Of a DNA stretch of 64,000 bases, positions 51,908 to 60,891 are shown piece by piece; the first letter of the stretch is position 1, and each line of letters opens with the position of its first letter. Made by a program: the position numbers and the translations under genes. This DNA is from Tabrizicola sp. (lineage in GTDB: Bacteria > Pseudomonadota > Alphaproteobacteria > Rhodobacterales > Rhodobacteraceae). The DNA is taken from assembly GCF_030694085.1 (NCBI RefSeq), contig NZ_JAUXZE010000073.1, forward strand, positions 62,001 through 126,000, written 5' to 3'. The notes under the pieces were generated by a model that saw nothing but the letters and a program-made list of their open reading frames with translations, ran no database searches and was not told where the DNA came from.

Positions 51908-54454
51908 TTAAACGTTTTTCGCCCTATCGTTGAGCGCAAGGTGCGCCGCAGCCAACCGCGCCATCGGCACCCGGTAGGGCGAGCAGGACACGTAATCGAA
52001 GCCCGCCTGCCGACAGAAATCGATCGACTCCGGGTTCCCGCCATGCTCGCCGCAGATGGAAAGCGTCAGGTCTTTCCGCGTCTTGCGGCCCCGCTCGGCT
52101 CCGATGTGCAGAAGCTCGCCCACCCCGTCGATGTCCAGGATGTGGAACGGGTCCTCGGGGAAAACCCCCAGCCGGACATAGGTGTTCATGAAGCGACCGG
52201 CGTCGTCGCGGCTCAACCCATAGGTCATCTGGGTCAGGTCGTTGGTGCCAAAGGACAGGAAGGCGGCGTGCTGGGCGATCTCTCCGGCCCTTAGTGCGGC
52301 GCGGGGGGTTTCGACCATGACACCCAGCTTGAAATCGAAGCTTGCCCCGGCCTTGGTGCGCACCATCGCCGCCACCGCGTCGATCCGGGTCTTGACCAGC
52401 TCGACCTCACGCCGGGCGCTGACCAGCGGGATCATGATCTCGGGCACCACGGGGGCACCCCGGCGGGCGGATTCCAACGTCGCCTCGAAGATCGCCTGGG
52501 CCTGCATGTCATAGATTTCCGGCAGGACCACCCCCAGCCGGACCCCGCGCATCCCAAGCATCGGGTTCACCTCGGTCAGCGCCTCGGCGCGGCGGGTGAC
52601 TTCGCTAAGCGGGCGGTCCAGGGCTTCGGCCAGATCGCGCAGCCCCTCACGGTCCGAGGGCAGGAATTCGTGCAGAGGCGGGTCAAACAGGCGTATGCAG
52701 ACCGGAAGTCCCTGCATGATTTCAAAGAGCTGCACGAAATCGGCCCGCTGCATCGGCAACAGCCGCGCAAGTGCCGCCGCCCGGTCGCCGGGGCTGTCGG
52801 CGAAGATCATCTCGCGCATCACGATCAGGCGGTCTTCGTCGAAGAACATGTGTTCGGTCCGGCAAAGCCCAATGCCCTCGGCCTCGAACTTGCGTGCGGT
52901 TTCGGCGTCGGCGGGGGTGTCGGCGTTGGCCCGGATGCCGATGTCGCGCACCTCGTCGGCCCAGGCCAGCAGCCGGCGGAAACTGTCGTCCAGAGCAGGG
53001 GGCAGCATTTCGGCCGCGCCCGCCAGCGCCTCGCCCTTGGTGCCGTCCAGTGTCACCAGGTCGCCCTCGCGGAAGACGCGTCCGTCCGCTGCCGTCAGTT
53101 TCTTGTCCCGTGTGTCCATCCGCACTTCGGACGCACCCACCACGCACGGAAGACCAAGCCCCCGCGCGATCACCGCCGCATGGCTCGTCATACCGCCGCG
53201 TTCCGTCAACACTGCCGCCGACGAATGCATCCCCCGGATGTCCTCGGGCGCCGTTTCGCGCCGCACCAGGATGCAGGCCTCGCCCCGCGCCGCGGCCGCC
53301 TGCGCTGCCGAGGACGAGAACACCAGAATTCCCGTCGCCGCCCCAGGGGACGCCGCGATCCCCCGCGCGATCACGTCGCGCTCTCCGCGTGGGTCGACCT
53401 GATGGTGCAGAAGCTCCGACAGCGCGCGCGGTTCGACCCGCAGCACAGCCTCGTTGCGCGGGATGATCCCGTCCTCGGCCAGCGCCACGGCGATCCGCAA
53501 CCCTGCGCGGGCCGAGCGTTGTACCTTCACCGCGTCCAGCACGGCCAGGCGGCCATCCTCGATGGTGAACTCGATCTGCATTTCCTCGCGCAGGCGCTGG
53601 CGGCAGACCGTCCCGTGCTCCACCAACCGGGCGAAGATCTCGGGGGCCACATCTTCCAGCGACGGGCCGCGCGCATCGCGGGTCAGATACAGTGCTTCGG
53701 TCGTCTTCAGCGCGTCACGACCCTGGCTCTGGCCCAGGTACCGCCCGGTGATCTGCGGCTGGCCGGTCACCGGATCGACGAACTGCATGACACCCGAGCC
53801 CGAGATCCCCTGCCCGATCCCCTGCGCCATTTCCTGCACGACCAGCCCAAGCGCCGCCTCCTCGGGCGCACCCTTGGCCTGGCGCAGAAGCCGGGCCGAG
53901 GTCCCCTCCCAGGCCCGCGCCATCGACCGCAAGACCTCGGACAACTGGCGGGAGGGCTCTTGCGGGAAGGGCTCGTCGGTTTCGACTTCGTATTCGCGCA
54001 AGGCGTCGCGCAGGGCACCCGGCCCCGGCTTCAACCCATCAAAGACCTCGGGGTCCAGCCGCGCCACATGGATCGCATAAGCCTGCACGAAGCGCAGATA
54101 GAGCGCATCCGCAGCCGCCTCGCCATGCGTTTCGGCCAGGCGCGCATGGCGCTTGGCGTTCAGCCCGATGTTCAGGATCGTCGCCGGGCCGCCCCAATCC
54201 GGGTTGGCAGGGCTGGGGCGCACGCTGATCAGCGGCCCATCGCCGAAATTGTCAAGGATTCCAGCCGCATCCACCCCATGCCCGGCCGCGATGGCGCGCA
54301 CGGTGGTCGAGGGCAGCGCCACGGATTTCGGCACGGGAAGGTCCAGCCTCACCAGCCGCTGCAGGCATTTGGCCCGCCAGCCGTGGTTTGCGGTCGCGAT
54401 CTGCGCGCTTGGCGTGATCTGCGCAAACTCCGCGATGGGGTCATGTTTCTGCAC
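51908..54454 (-). CDS. ppdK: Pyruvate, phosphate dikinase / PEP-utilising enzyme
   Basis: LTERGGMTSHAAVIARGLGLPCVVGA; EGIGLCRTEHMFF; LSICGEHGGNPESIDFCRQAGFDYVSCSPYRVPMARLAAA. Confidence 0.93.
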   Translation of the reverse strand: MQKHDPIAEFAQITPSAQIATANHGWRAKCLQRLVRLDLPVPKSVALPSTTVRAIAAGHGVDAAGILDNFGDGPLISVRPSPANPDWGGPATILNIGLNAKRHARLAETHGEAAADALYLRFVQAYAIHVARLDPEVFDGLKPGPGALRDALREYEVETDEPFPQEPSRQLSEVLRSMARAWEGTSARLLRQAKGAPEEAALGLVVQEMAQGIGQGISGSGVMQFVDPVTGQPQITGRYLGQSQGRDALKTTEALYLTRDARGPSLEDVAPEIFARLVEHGTVCRQRLREEMQIEFTIEDGRLAVLDAVKVQRSARAGLRIAVALAEDGIIPRNEAVLRVEPRALSELLHHQVDPRGERDVIARGIAASPGAATGILVFSSSAAQAAAARGEACILVRRETAPEDIRGMHSSAAVLTERGGMTSHAAVIARGLGLPCVVGASEVRMDTRDKKLTAADGRVFREGDLVTLDGTKGEALAGAAEMLPPALDDSFRRLLAWADEVRDIGIRANADTPADAETARKFEAEGIGLCRTEHMFFDEDRLIVMREMIFADSPGDRAAALARLLPMQRADFVQLFEIMQGLPVCIRLFDPPLHEFLPSDREGLRDLAEALDRPLSEVTRRAEALTEVNPMLGMRGVRLGVVLPEIYDMQAQAIFEATLESARRGAPVVPEIMIPLVSARREVELVKTRIDAVAAMVRTKAGASFDFKLGVMVETPRAALRAGEIAQHAAFLSFGTNDLTQMTYGLSRDDAGRFMNTYVRLGVFPEDPFHILDIDGVGELLHIGAERGRKTRKDLTLSICGEHGGNPESIDFCRQAGFDYVSCSPYRVPMARLAAAHLALNDRAKNV

Positions 54455-54550
54455 TGCAGCACCTTTTGTTCAGGTGCAGAATACGCCGAAACCCCTGTCA
54501 ATCAAGCGTGACATGTCAGTTGGATGACGAATCTTTGGGCAAACGCGAAA

Positions 54551-54616
54551 CCCGCCCCGGACTTGATCCGGGGCCTCCCCTTCTCGCACAAGGCCCCGGA
54601 TCAAGCCCGGGTCGGG
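54551..54616. repeat. Long palindromic REP-like element between glyS and ppdK
   Basis: Arms cccgccccggacttgatccggggcct / aggccccggatcaagcccgggtcggg, 26 nt with about 24 complementary positions. Confidence 0.85.
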
Positions 54617-54617
54617 T

Positions 54618-56765
54618 TCACCCTTCGATGCGCGTCAGATCCGCGACGCCGGAACAGACCGCCCGGATGCGGTGCAGAAGGTTCAGCCGGTTGCGCCGGA
54701 CGATCTGGTTGTCGCTGTTGACCTGAACGGCGGTAAAGAACGCGTCGATCGGCGCGCGAAGGGCGGCCATCGCCGCCATCGCAGTGCCGAAATCCTCGTT
54801 CGCCATCGCCGGGGTGATCGTCGCCTCGGCGGTGTCGAGCGCCGCGAACAGCGCCCGTTCCTCGTCCGTCTCGGCAAACTTCGGGTCCGCGCCGAACGAG
54901 TATTCGACACCGTCCTTGGCCTCGGCCTGGCTGAGGATGTTGTTCGCCCGCTTGAAGCCCTGCAACAGGTTCGCCCCGTCCTCGGTCTTGAGCGTTTCGG
55001 AAAGCGCTGTGGCCCGCTTGACGAGCAGCGTCAGGTCGTCGTTCCCCGGCATGGCAAGGCAGGCGTCGATGATGTCGTGCCGCACGCCCTGGTCCTTGAG
55101 GTAGACCTTGAGGCGGTCGTGGAAGAAGGAGAGGAGGTCGGGCGCAAGCGATGACCCTGTTTCATGCAGAGCCGCCGAATACCGGTCTGTGCCGACATCC
55201 TTGGACCGTGCTTGGTCAAGAATCTTCGCCGCAAAGCCCAACTGAACAACGAAGTAGGAGACTTTCTGAGCGAGCCTTATCCGCACCCCATTCCCGAGCA
55301 CCAACCGAATAACCCCAAGCGCCGCCCGCCGCAGCGCAAACGGGTCCTTTGACCCCGTCGGCTTCTCGTCAATCGCCCAGAACCCGGTCAGCGTGTCGAT
55401 CTTGTCGGCCAGCGCCACGGCGACTGACACCGGCTCCGAAGGCACCCCATCACTCTCCCCCTTCGGCCGCCAATGGTCCCGCGCGGCATCTGCAACGGAA
55501 GCCTTCTCCCCGGCCTCCAGCGCATAGTAGCGGCCCATCACGCCCTGCAACTCGGGGAACTCGCCCACCATCGCCGAGCGAAGATCCAGCTTCGCCAGCT
55601 TCGCGGCGTGGGCAGCATCGTCAGCATCCGCCCCCACCAGCGGCGCAATCTCGCGCGCCAGCGCCGCGATCCGCTCGATCCGATCCGCCTGCGAGCCAAG
55701 CTTGTTGTGGAAGGTAACCGCCTTCAGCCCCTCCACCCACTCACCCATCCCGGACTTCGCGACGCGCAAGTCATTCTCCCAGAAGAACTTCGCGTCCGAG
55801 AGACGCGCCGCGAGGACCTTCTGGTTGCCCTTCAGGATCACCTCGCCGCCATCCGCCGCCTCGATGTTCGCCACGGTGACAAAGCCCTCGATCCGCCCGG
55901 TCTTGGGGTTCTTCACCGAAAAGAACTTCTGGTGTTCCTTCATGCTGGTCTGCAGCACCTCGGGCGGCAACGAAAGGAACTGGTCCGCAATCCGGCCCAT
56001 CAGCGGCACCGGCCATTCCACCAGCCCCGCCACCTCGGTCAGCAGACCGGTGTCAGGAACAACCTCCATCCCCGCCGCAAAGGCCAGGTTCTGCGCGCCC
56101 TGCCAGATCGCGGCCTCGCGCTCGGCGCTGTCCAGCACCACCTTGGCGCGCTTCAGCTTGACGGCGTAGTCGTCAAAGCCCGTCACCACAAAGCGCCCCA
56201 TGCCCATGAAGCGGTGGCCCTCGGTCACATTGCCCGAGACGATCCCGTCCACCGTCAGCGGCACGACATGCGCGCCGGTCTCATCCGACAAGAGGCAGAG
56301 GATCGACTGCAAGGGCCGGACCCAGCGCAAACTGCCCGCGCCCCAGCGCATCGACTTCGGCCAGGGGAAATTGCGGATCACCGCTTCCAGCACCTCGGCG
56401 ACGATCGCCGACGCCGCACGGCCCGGCTTTTCCACCACCGCATAGAAGGTCTCGCCCTTCTTGTCCGCCCGCCGCTCCAGTTGGTCCAGCGTCAGGCCCG
56501 TCGACCGCAGAAACCCCTCCACCGCCTGCGCGGGGGCCAACACCGACGGCCCCTTGCGTTCCTCCCGCACCGGGCGGCTTTCCGCGGTCAGCCCCTCGAC
56601 CGACAGCACCAGCCGCCGCGGGGTCGAGAAAGCCCCGGCAGAGGCATAGGTCAGCCCGGCCTCGACCAGCCCGTCGGTCACCAGCTTGCGCAGGTCCTCG
56701 CGGGCGCGGGCCTGCATGCGCGCCGGGATTTCCTCGGAGAAGAGTTCGATCAGAAGGTCGGGCAT
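54618..56765 (-). CDS. glyS: Glycine--tRNA ligase beta subunit
   Basis: PDLLIELFSEEIPARMQARAREDL; PWPKSMRWGAGSLRWVRPLQSILCL. Confidence 0.97.
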   Translation of the reverse strand: MPDLLIELFSEEIPARMQARAREDLRKLVTDGLVEAGLTYASAGAFSTPRRLVLSVEGLTAESRPVREERKGPSVLAPAQAVEGFLRSTGLTLDQLERRADKKGETFYAVVEKPGRAASAIVAEVLEAVIRNFPWPKSMRWGAGSLRWVRPLQSILCLLSDETGAHVVPLTVDGIVSGNVTEGHRFMGMGRFVVTGFDDYAVKLKRAKVVLDSAEREAAIWQGAQNLAFAAGMEVVPDTGLLTEVAGLVEWPVPLMGRIADQFLSLPPEVLQTSMKEHQKFFSVKNPKTGRIEGFVTVANIEAADGGEVILKGNQKVLAARLSDAKFFWENDLRVAKSGMGEWVEGLKAVTFHNKLGSQADRIERIAALAREIAPLVGADADDAAHAAKLAKLDLRSAMVGEFPELQGVMGRYYALEAGEKASVADAARDHWRPKGESDGVPSEPVSVAVALADKIDTLTGFWAIDEKPTGSKDPFALRRAALGVIRLVLGNGVRIRLAQKVSYFVVQLGFAAKILDQARSKDVGTDRYSAALHETGSSLAPDLLSFFHDRLKVYLKDQGVRHDIIDACLAMPGNDDLTLLVKRATALSETLKTEDGANLLQGFKRANNILSQAEAKDGVEYSFGADPKFAETDEERALFAALDTAEATITPAMANEDFGTAMAAMAALRAPIDAFFTAVQVNSDNQIVRRNRLNLLHRIRAVCSGVADLTRIEG

Positions 56766-56774
56766 GTCAGGTTC

Positions 56775-57446
56775 CTAGATCCAGTCGAGGTTCACGCGGG
56801 CGGGCGGATAGGCGGCGACGATGGCGGCGCGCAGGTCGGCAAAGCGCGGGCGCAGGTCCTTGAACTTGCGCTCATGGGTCTCGGCGACGGTCAGCTGGAT
56901 ATGGTCGAAAAGCCGCGCCTCCAGCATGGCGCCCAGAAGGTCCAGTTCGGCCCCCTCGATGTCCATCTTGATAAAGGCGACCCGGTCGTGCGCGTCCAGA
57001 AGTCCGCGCAGGAAGGCCGGGAAGTCGATCAGCGCCACGTCGATCCCCTCATCCTCGGCGATATTGTGCCCCCCAGCGACGACCGTGCTTTTCACCGACG
57101 CGAAGTCCGGGTTGTCGTCCCAGTTCGCCGCCCGCATCAGCCGCACGGTCCCGGCTTCCACCCCTACCGCCGCCGCATGCAGCACCACGTTCGACGCGGT
57201 GGCGAAGCGGTCCTGCAGATGCGCCAGGTTGTAGGGGTCGGGCTCGAAGGCATGGACCGTGGCACCGGATGCGGCCAGCACCTCGGTCACATCGCCCCGG
57301 TTCGCGCCGCAGTCCACCACCACATCCCCCGGCCGCAGCATCGAGACGACGCCCGCCAAAAGCCCCTCGGCCCGCGCATGGCGCAGGTCGCGCTTGTGAC
57401 GGCGCTTCAGCTTCCTCAGGGCGTCCTCGGCCTCGGCCATGCTCAC
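56775..57446 (-). CDS. FkbM-type methyltransferase
   Basis: LRPGDVVVDCGANRGDVTEVLAASGATVHAFEPDPYN; VAFIKMDIEGAELDLLGAML. Confidence 0.88.
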   Translation of the reverse strand: MSMAEAEDALRKLKRRHKRDLRHARAEGLLAGVVSMLRPGDVVVDCGANRGDVTEVLAASGATVHAFEPDPYNLAHLQDRFATASNVVLHAAAVGVEAGTVRLMRAANWDDNPDFASVKSTVVAGGHNIAEDEGIDVALIDFPAFLRGLLDAHDRVAFIKMDIEGAELDLLGAMLEARLFDHIQLTVAETHERKFKDLRPRFADLRAAIVAAYPPARVNLDWI

Positions 57447-57919
57447 TCCGCGAGGTTGCCGTTCAGCTGGTGCCAGGCGAAGGCGCGCCCGTCGGGGAAG
57501 ACGGCCACGACCCGGTCGACGCCGGGATGGATTTCGGGCTCGGACAGGAAGGCCAGCGCCTCGCCCGCCTCAAGCGCCTTGCCGATGGCCTGCGCGTCAA
57601 AGCAGTCGAACCCGCGCGGGGCGACCAGCGGCTCGGCTGCGGGATAGTCGCGGTAGGTCTCGGTCAGCATCGCCAGCGACAGCGGCGTGGTGAAACAGGC
57701 GCGGAACTTGATGGGAGAGCTGGCCGCGTCGATCCCCTCGACCCTCTCGACCACGATGGCTTCGGGCTGGTCGCCGGTCAGCGGCACCAGCCGGATTTCG
57801 GCACCGGGCTGGAAGGCCACGGGTTCATAGAAAGCGCGTTCGGCGGTGTACCACAGGAACCCGCCCGCGACGGCTGCGACGATCAAGATGGCCCCCACGA
57901 TGATCTTGCCACCATTCAC
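57443..57919 (-). CDS. DUF6446-like protein with one TM segment (GTG start)
   Basis: [34 protein letters not shown]; 4-bp overlaps with both neighbours. Confidence 0.75.
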   Translation of the reverse strand: MNGGKIIVGAILIVAAVAGGFLWYTAERAFYEPVAFQPGAEIRLVPLTGDQPEAIVVERVEGIDAASSPIKFRACFTTPLSLAMLTETYRDYPAAEPLVAPRGFDCFDAQAIGKALEAGEALAFLSEPEIHPGVDRVVAVFPDGRAFAWHQLNGNLAE

Positions 57920-58842
57920 TGATCCGCCCCCGCTTCGGTCAGGCGGAAGGCGTCGGCGCATTGCTTTGCCAAGGCCCGCACCCGACCGATATAGGCCTGC
58001 CGTTCCGTGACCGAGATCACGCCGCGCGCGTCCAGCAGGTTGAACAGGTGGCTGGCCTTGATCGTCTGGTCATAGGCGGGATGCGCCATGATGATGCGCT
58101 TGCCCGACTTGGGGTCCTGCGGTTCAAACGCCAGCAGACGCTCACATTCCTTTTCGGCCGCCTCGAAATGCCGGAACAGCATTTCGGTATCAGCGCCGTC
58201 AAAGTTGTGGCGGCTGTATTCCTCTTCGGTCTGGCGGAAGATGTCGCCGTATTTCAACGGGATCGGGCTTTGGGGGTCGTTGAACGGCATGTCCATCACG
58301 TGATCGACGCCCATCACGTACATCGCCAGCCGCTCCAGCCCATAGGTCAGCTCGCCCGAGACCGGCTTGCAGTCATGTCCGCCGACCTGCTGGAAATAGG
58401 TGAACTGGCTGACCTCCATCCCGTCGCACCAGACCTCCCAGCCCAGGCCCCAGGCACCCAGCGTCGGGCTTTCCCAATCGTCCTCGACAAAGCGGATGTC
58501 GTGCAGGCCAAGGTCGATGCCGATGGCCGCCAGCGAACCCAGGTAAAGCTCCTGCAGGTCGGGCGGGCTTGGCTTGATGATCACCTGATACTGGTAATAG
58601 TGCTGCAGGCGGTTCGGGTTCTCGCCATAGCGCCCGTCGGTGGGCCGACGCGAGGGCTGCACATAGGCCGCCGCCCAGGGCTTTGCCCCCAGGGACCGCA
58701 GGGTGGTCGCCGGGTGGAAGGTCCCGGCCCCGACTTCCATGTCATAGGGCTGCAACACAGCGCAGCCCCGCGACGCCCAATAGGATTGCAGCCGCAGGAT
58801 GATTTCCTGGAAGCTTCGGGGCGTGGCGGGGGCTTCGGACAT
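57916..58842 (-). CDS. glyQ: Glycine--tRNA ligase alpha subunit
   Basis: [43 protein letters not shown]. Confidence 0.98.
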   Translation of the reverse strand: MSEAPATPRSFQEIILRLQSYWASRGCAVLQPYDMEVGAGTFHPATTLRSLGAKPWAAAYVQPSRRPTDGRYGENPNRLQHYYQYQVIIKPSPPDLQELYLGSLAAIGIDLGLHDIRFVEDDWESPTLGAWGLGWEVWCDGMEVSQFTYFQQVGGHDCKPVSGELTYGLERLAMYVMGVDHVMDMPFNDPQSPIPLKYGDIFRQTEEEYSRHNFDGADTEMLFRHFEAAEKECERLLAFEPQDPKSGKRIIMAHPAYDQTIKASHLFNLLDARGVISVTERQAYIGRVRALAKQCADAFRLTEAGADQ

Positions 58843-59029
58843 GGGCAGCCTCTGGCAGGGGGCGTTGGGCGGGGACGTTTAGCGGGTGTGGAACGTGCCG
58901 CCTTCCCTATCCACTGGGGGCCAAAGGGTCAATTCAGGAAAGAACCGGCGCAAACGTGACCGGTTTCACCCTTGCCGCCGCACGCGCACTGTCTAAAGGT
59001 GCACGAAACGCCCAGTTCAGGACCGCCTC

Positions 59030-60805
59030 ATGTTCAGACCCGTTGCCCTGTTTGCACTACTTCTGTCCGCCCTGATGCTGGTGTACCCCAAGGCAGGTGT
59101 TGCCCAGGACGGCCGGGTCTACATTCAGGTCGAGGCGCTGCCCGACCGCGCCACCGCCGAAACCCGCGCCCGGGCCTATAGCGCGCTCTTCCCCGAAACT
59201 GCCGGCTTCGGGCTTCGCTCCGGCTGGTTCGGCATCCTCCTTGGGCCCTACCCGCCCGCAGAAGCGGCCGCGCTTCTGGCCAGCCTGAAATCCGAACGCC
59301 TGATCCCGTCCGACAGCTTCATCGCCTTGCCCCGCGACCTGCGTGACCCGTTCTGGCCCGCCGAGGGCACCGCTGCGCCCGCGCCGGTCGAACCCGCCGC
59401 AGACTCTGGTGTGGACCCGGCAACCGAGACGACAGCCCTAGAACCTGCCCCGGTCCCCCAGCCGGTCCAGACCCCGGACGAAGACCGGCAACAGGCCCGC
59501 GACAGCGAGGCGCTCTTGACCCCCGAGGACCGCCGCGACCTCCAGTCCGCGCTGCAATGGTTTGGCTACTACCCCTCGGCCATCGACGGCGCCTTCGGGC
59601 CCGGCACCCGCAACTCCATGTCCGCCTGGCAAGAGGCCCGGGGCTATGAACCGACCGGCATCCTGACCACCCGCCAGCGCCGCGCACTTCTGGACGCCTG
59701 GCAGGGCGAGCTTGCCGCCTTCGGCTTCCAGCAGGTGATCGAGGCCGAATCCGGCATCACCGTCACCCTGCCCCTGGGCCTGGTGGAATTCGATCACTAC
59801 GAGCCGCCCTTCGTCCACTACCGCGCCAAGATGGACGGTGCGCCGATGATCGTGCTGATCTCGCAGCCCGGCGACCAGGCCGCGCTTTACGGCCTCTATG
59901 ACGTGCTGCAGACGCTGGATGCCGTCCCGCTTGACGGGGCGCGTGACCGCGACGACCGCAGCTTCCGCATCCGTGGCACTTCGGCCAAGGCCGATACGAC
60001 CGTCTATGCGACGCTGAACGGCGACCGGATCAAGGGCTGGATGCTGCTGTCCACCCCTGGAAATGAGGGTCGTGACGCCCGCATCCTCAAGGTTCTTCAG
60101 GACAGCTTCTCGCCGGACGGCGATAGCGTCCTTGACCCCGGCATGGTCGCAATGGACGCTGGCGCGAAGGCCGGCCTCCTTGCGGGGCTTGAAGTGCGCA
60201 AGCCGAAGCTCAGCCGCACCGGGTTCTTCGTCTCGGCCGATGGCCTGGTTGCCACGACGGTTGAGGCGGTGGCCCAATGCGGCCGCGTCACGATCGACCG
60301 CACCACTGACGCCGAGGTCACGCTCGCCGACGCCACCTCAGGCCTTGCGCTGCTCAAGCCCAAGTCCGCCCTCGCCCCCCGTGCGGTGGCCGCTTTCGCC
60401 ACTGCGTCAACCCGCCCCGGCAGCGAGGTCGCCGTCCCCGGCTATTCCTACGAAGACCGTCTGCCCGCCCCGGTCCTGACCTTCGGGACCTACGAGGATG
60501 CCCAGGGCCTGAACGGCGAAGCCGACCTGTCGCGCCTGTCACTGCAATCGCTTCCGGGTGACGCGGGCGGGGCGGTCCTGGACGGGACCGGCGCAGTCCT
60601 GGGCATGCTGTTGCCCCCAGCGCCGACGGGTGGCAAGCAGCTTCCTGCCGGGGTGGCCTTCGCGCTGTCGGGCGCCGAGATTGCCCGCCTTCTGACCGCA
60701 AACGGCCTTGCCCCGCAGACCCCGACGGCACCCGCCCCGCTGACCCCCGGCGCACTGGCCGAGGTGGCGACGGGCATGACCGCGCTCGTCTCCTGTTGGG
60801 AGTGA
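59030..60805 (+). CDS. SPOR-like / peptidoglycan-binding / trypsin-like protein, apparently catalytically dead
   Basis: PG-binding LQSALQWFGYYPSAIDGAFGPGTRNSMSAWQEARGYEPTGILT; trypsin-fold FFVSADGLVATTVEAVAQCG, SGLALLK, GDAGGAV. Confidence 0.8.
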   Translation: MFRPVALFALLLSALMLVYPKAGVAQDGRVYIQVEALPDRATAETRARAYSALFPETAGFGLRSGWFGILLGPYPPAEAAALLASLKSERLIPSDSFIALPRDLRDPFWPAEGTAAPAPVEPAADSGVDPATETTALEPAPVPQPVQTPDEDRQQARDSEALLTPEDRRDLQSALQWFGYYPSAIDGAFGPGTRNSMSAWQEARGYEPTGILTTRQRRALLDAWQGELAAFGFQQVIEAESGITVTLPLGLVEFDHYEPPFVHYRAKMDGAPMIVLISQPGDQAALYGLYDVLQTLDAVPLDGARDRDDRSFRIRGTSAKADTTVYATLNGDRIKGWMLLSTPGNEGRDARILKVLQDSFSPDGDSVLDPGMVAMDAGAKAGLLAGLEVRKPKLSRTGFFVSADGLVATTVEAVAQCGRVTIDRTTDAEVTLADATSGLALLKPKSALAPRAVAAFATASTRPGSEVAVPGYSYEDRLPAPVLTFGTYEDAQGLNGEADLSRLSLQSLPGDAGGAVLDGTGAVLGMLLPPAPTGGKQLPAGVAFALSGAEIARLLTANGLAPQTPTAPAPLTPGALAEVATGMTALVSCWE

Positions 60806-60855
60806 CCTCGCGGGCCGCCTGCCGGTGACTGCGTTTGACTGGGCGGCGGCCCGTC

Positions 60856-60884
60856 CGAGGAGGAGACGCAGTCGAACGACGAGG
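60856..60884 (-). repeat. Intergenic repeat family, copy 3 (divergent)
   Basis: cgaggaggagacgcagtcgaacgacgagg; about 25/29 identical to copy 2 core. Confidence 0.5.
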
Positions 60885-60891
60885 TTTGCCT

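Noticed and set aside
52670-54511. 613-aa plus-strand ORF
   Set aside because: Antisense of ppdK, shadow-ORF composition.
55473-57647. 724-aa plus-strand ORF
   Set aside because: Antisense of glyS and the FkbM gene; shadow composition.
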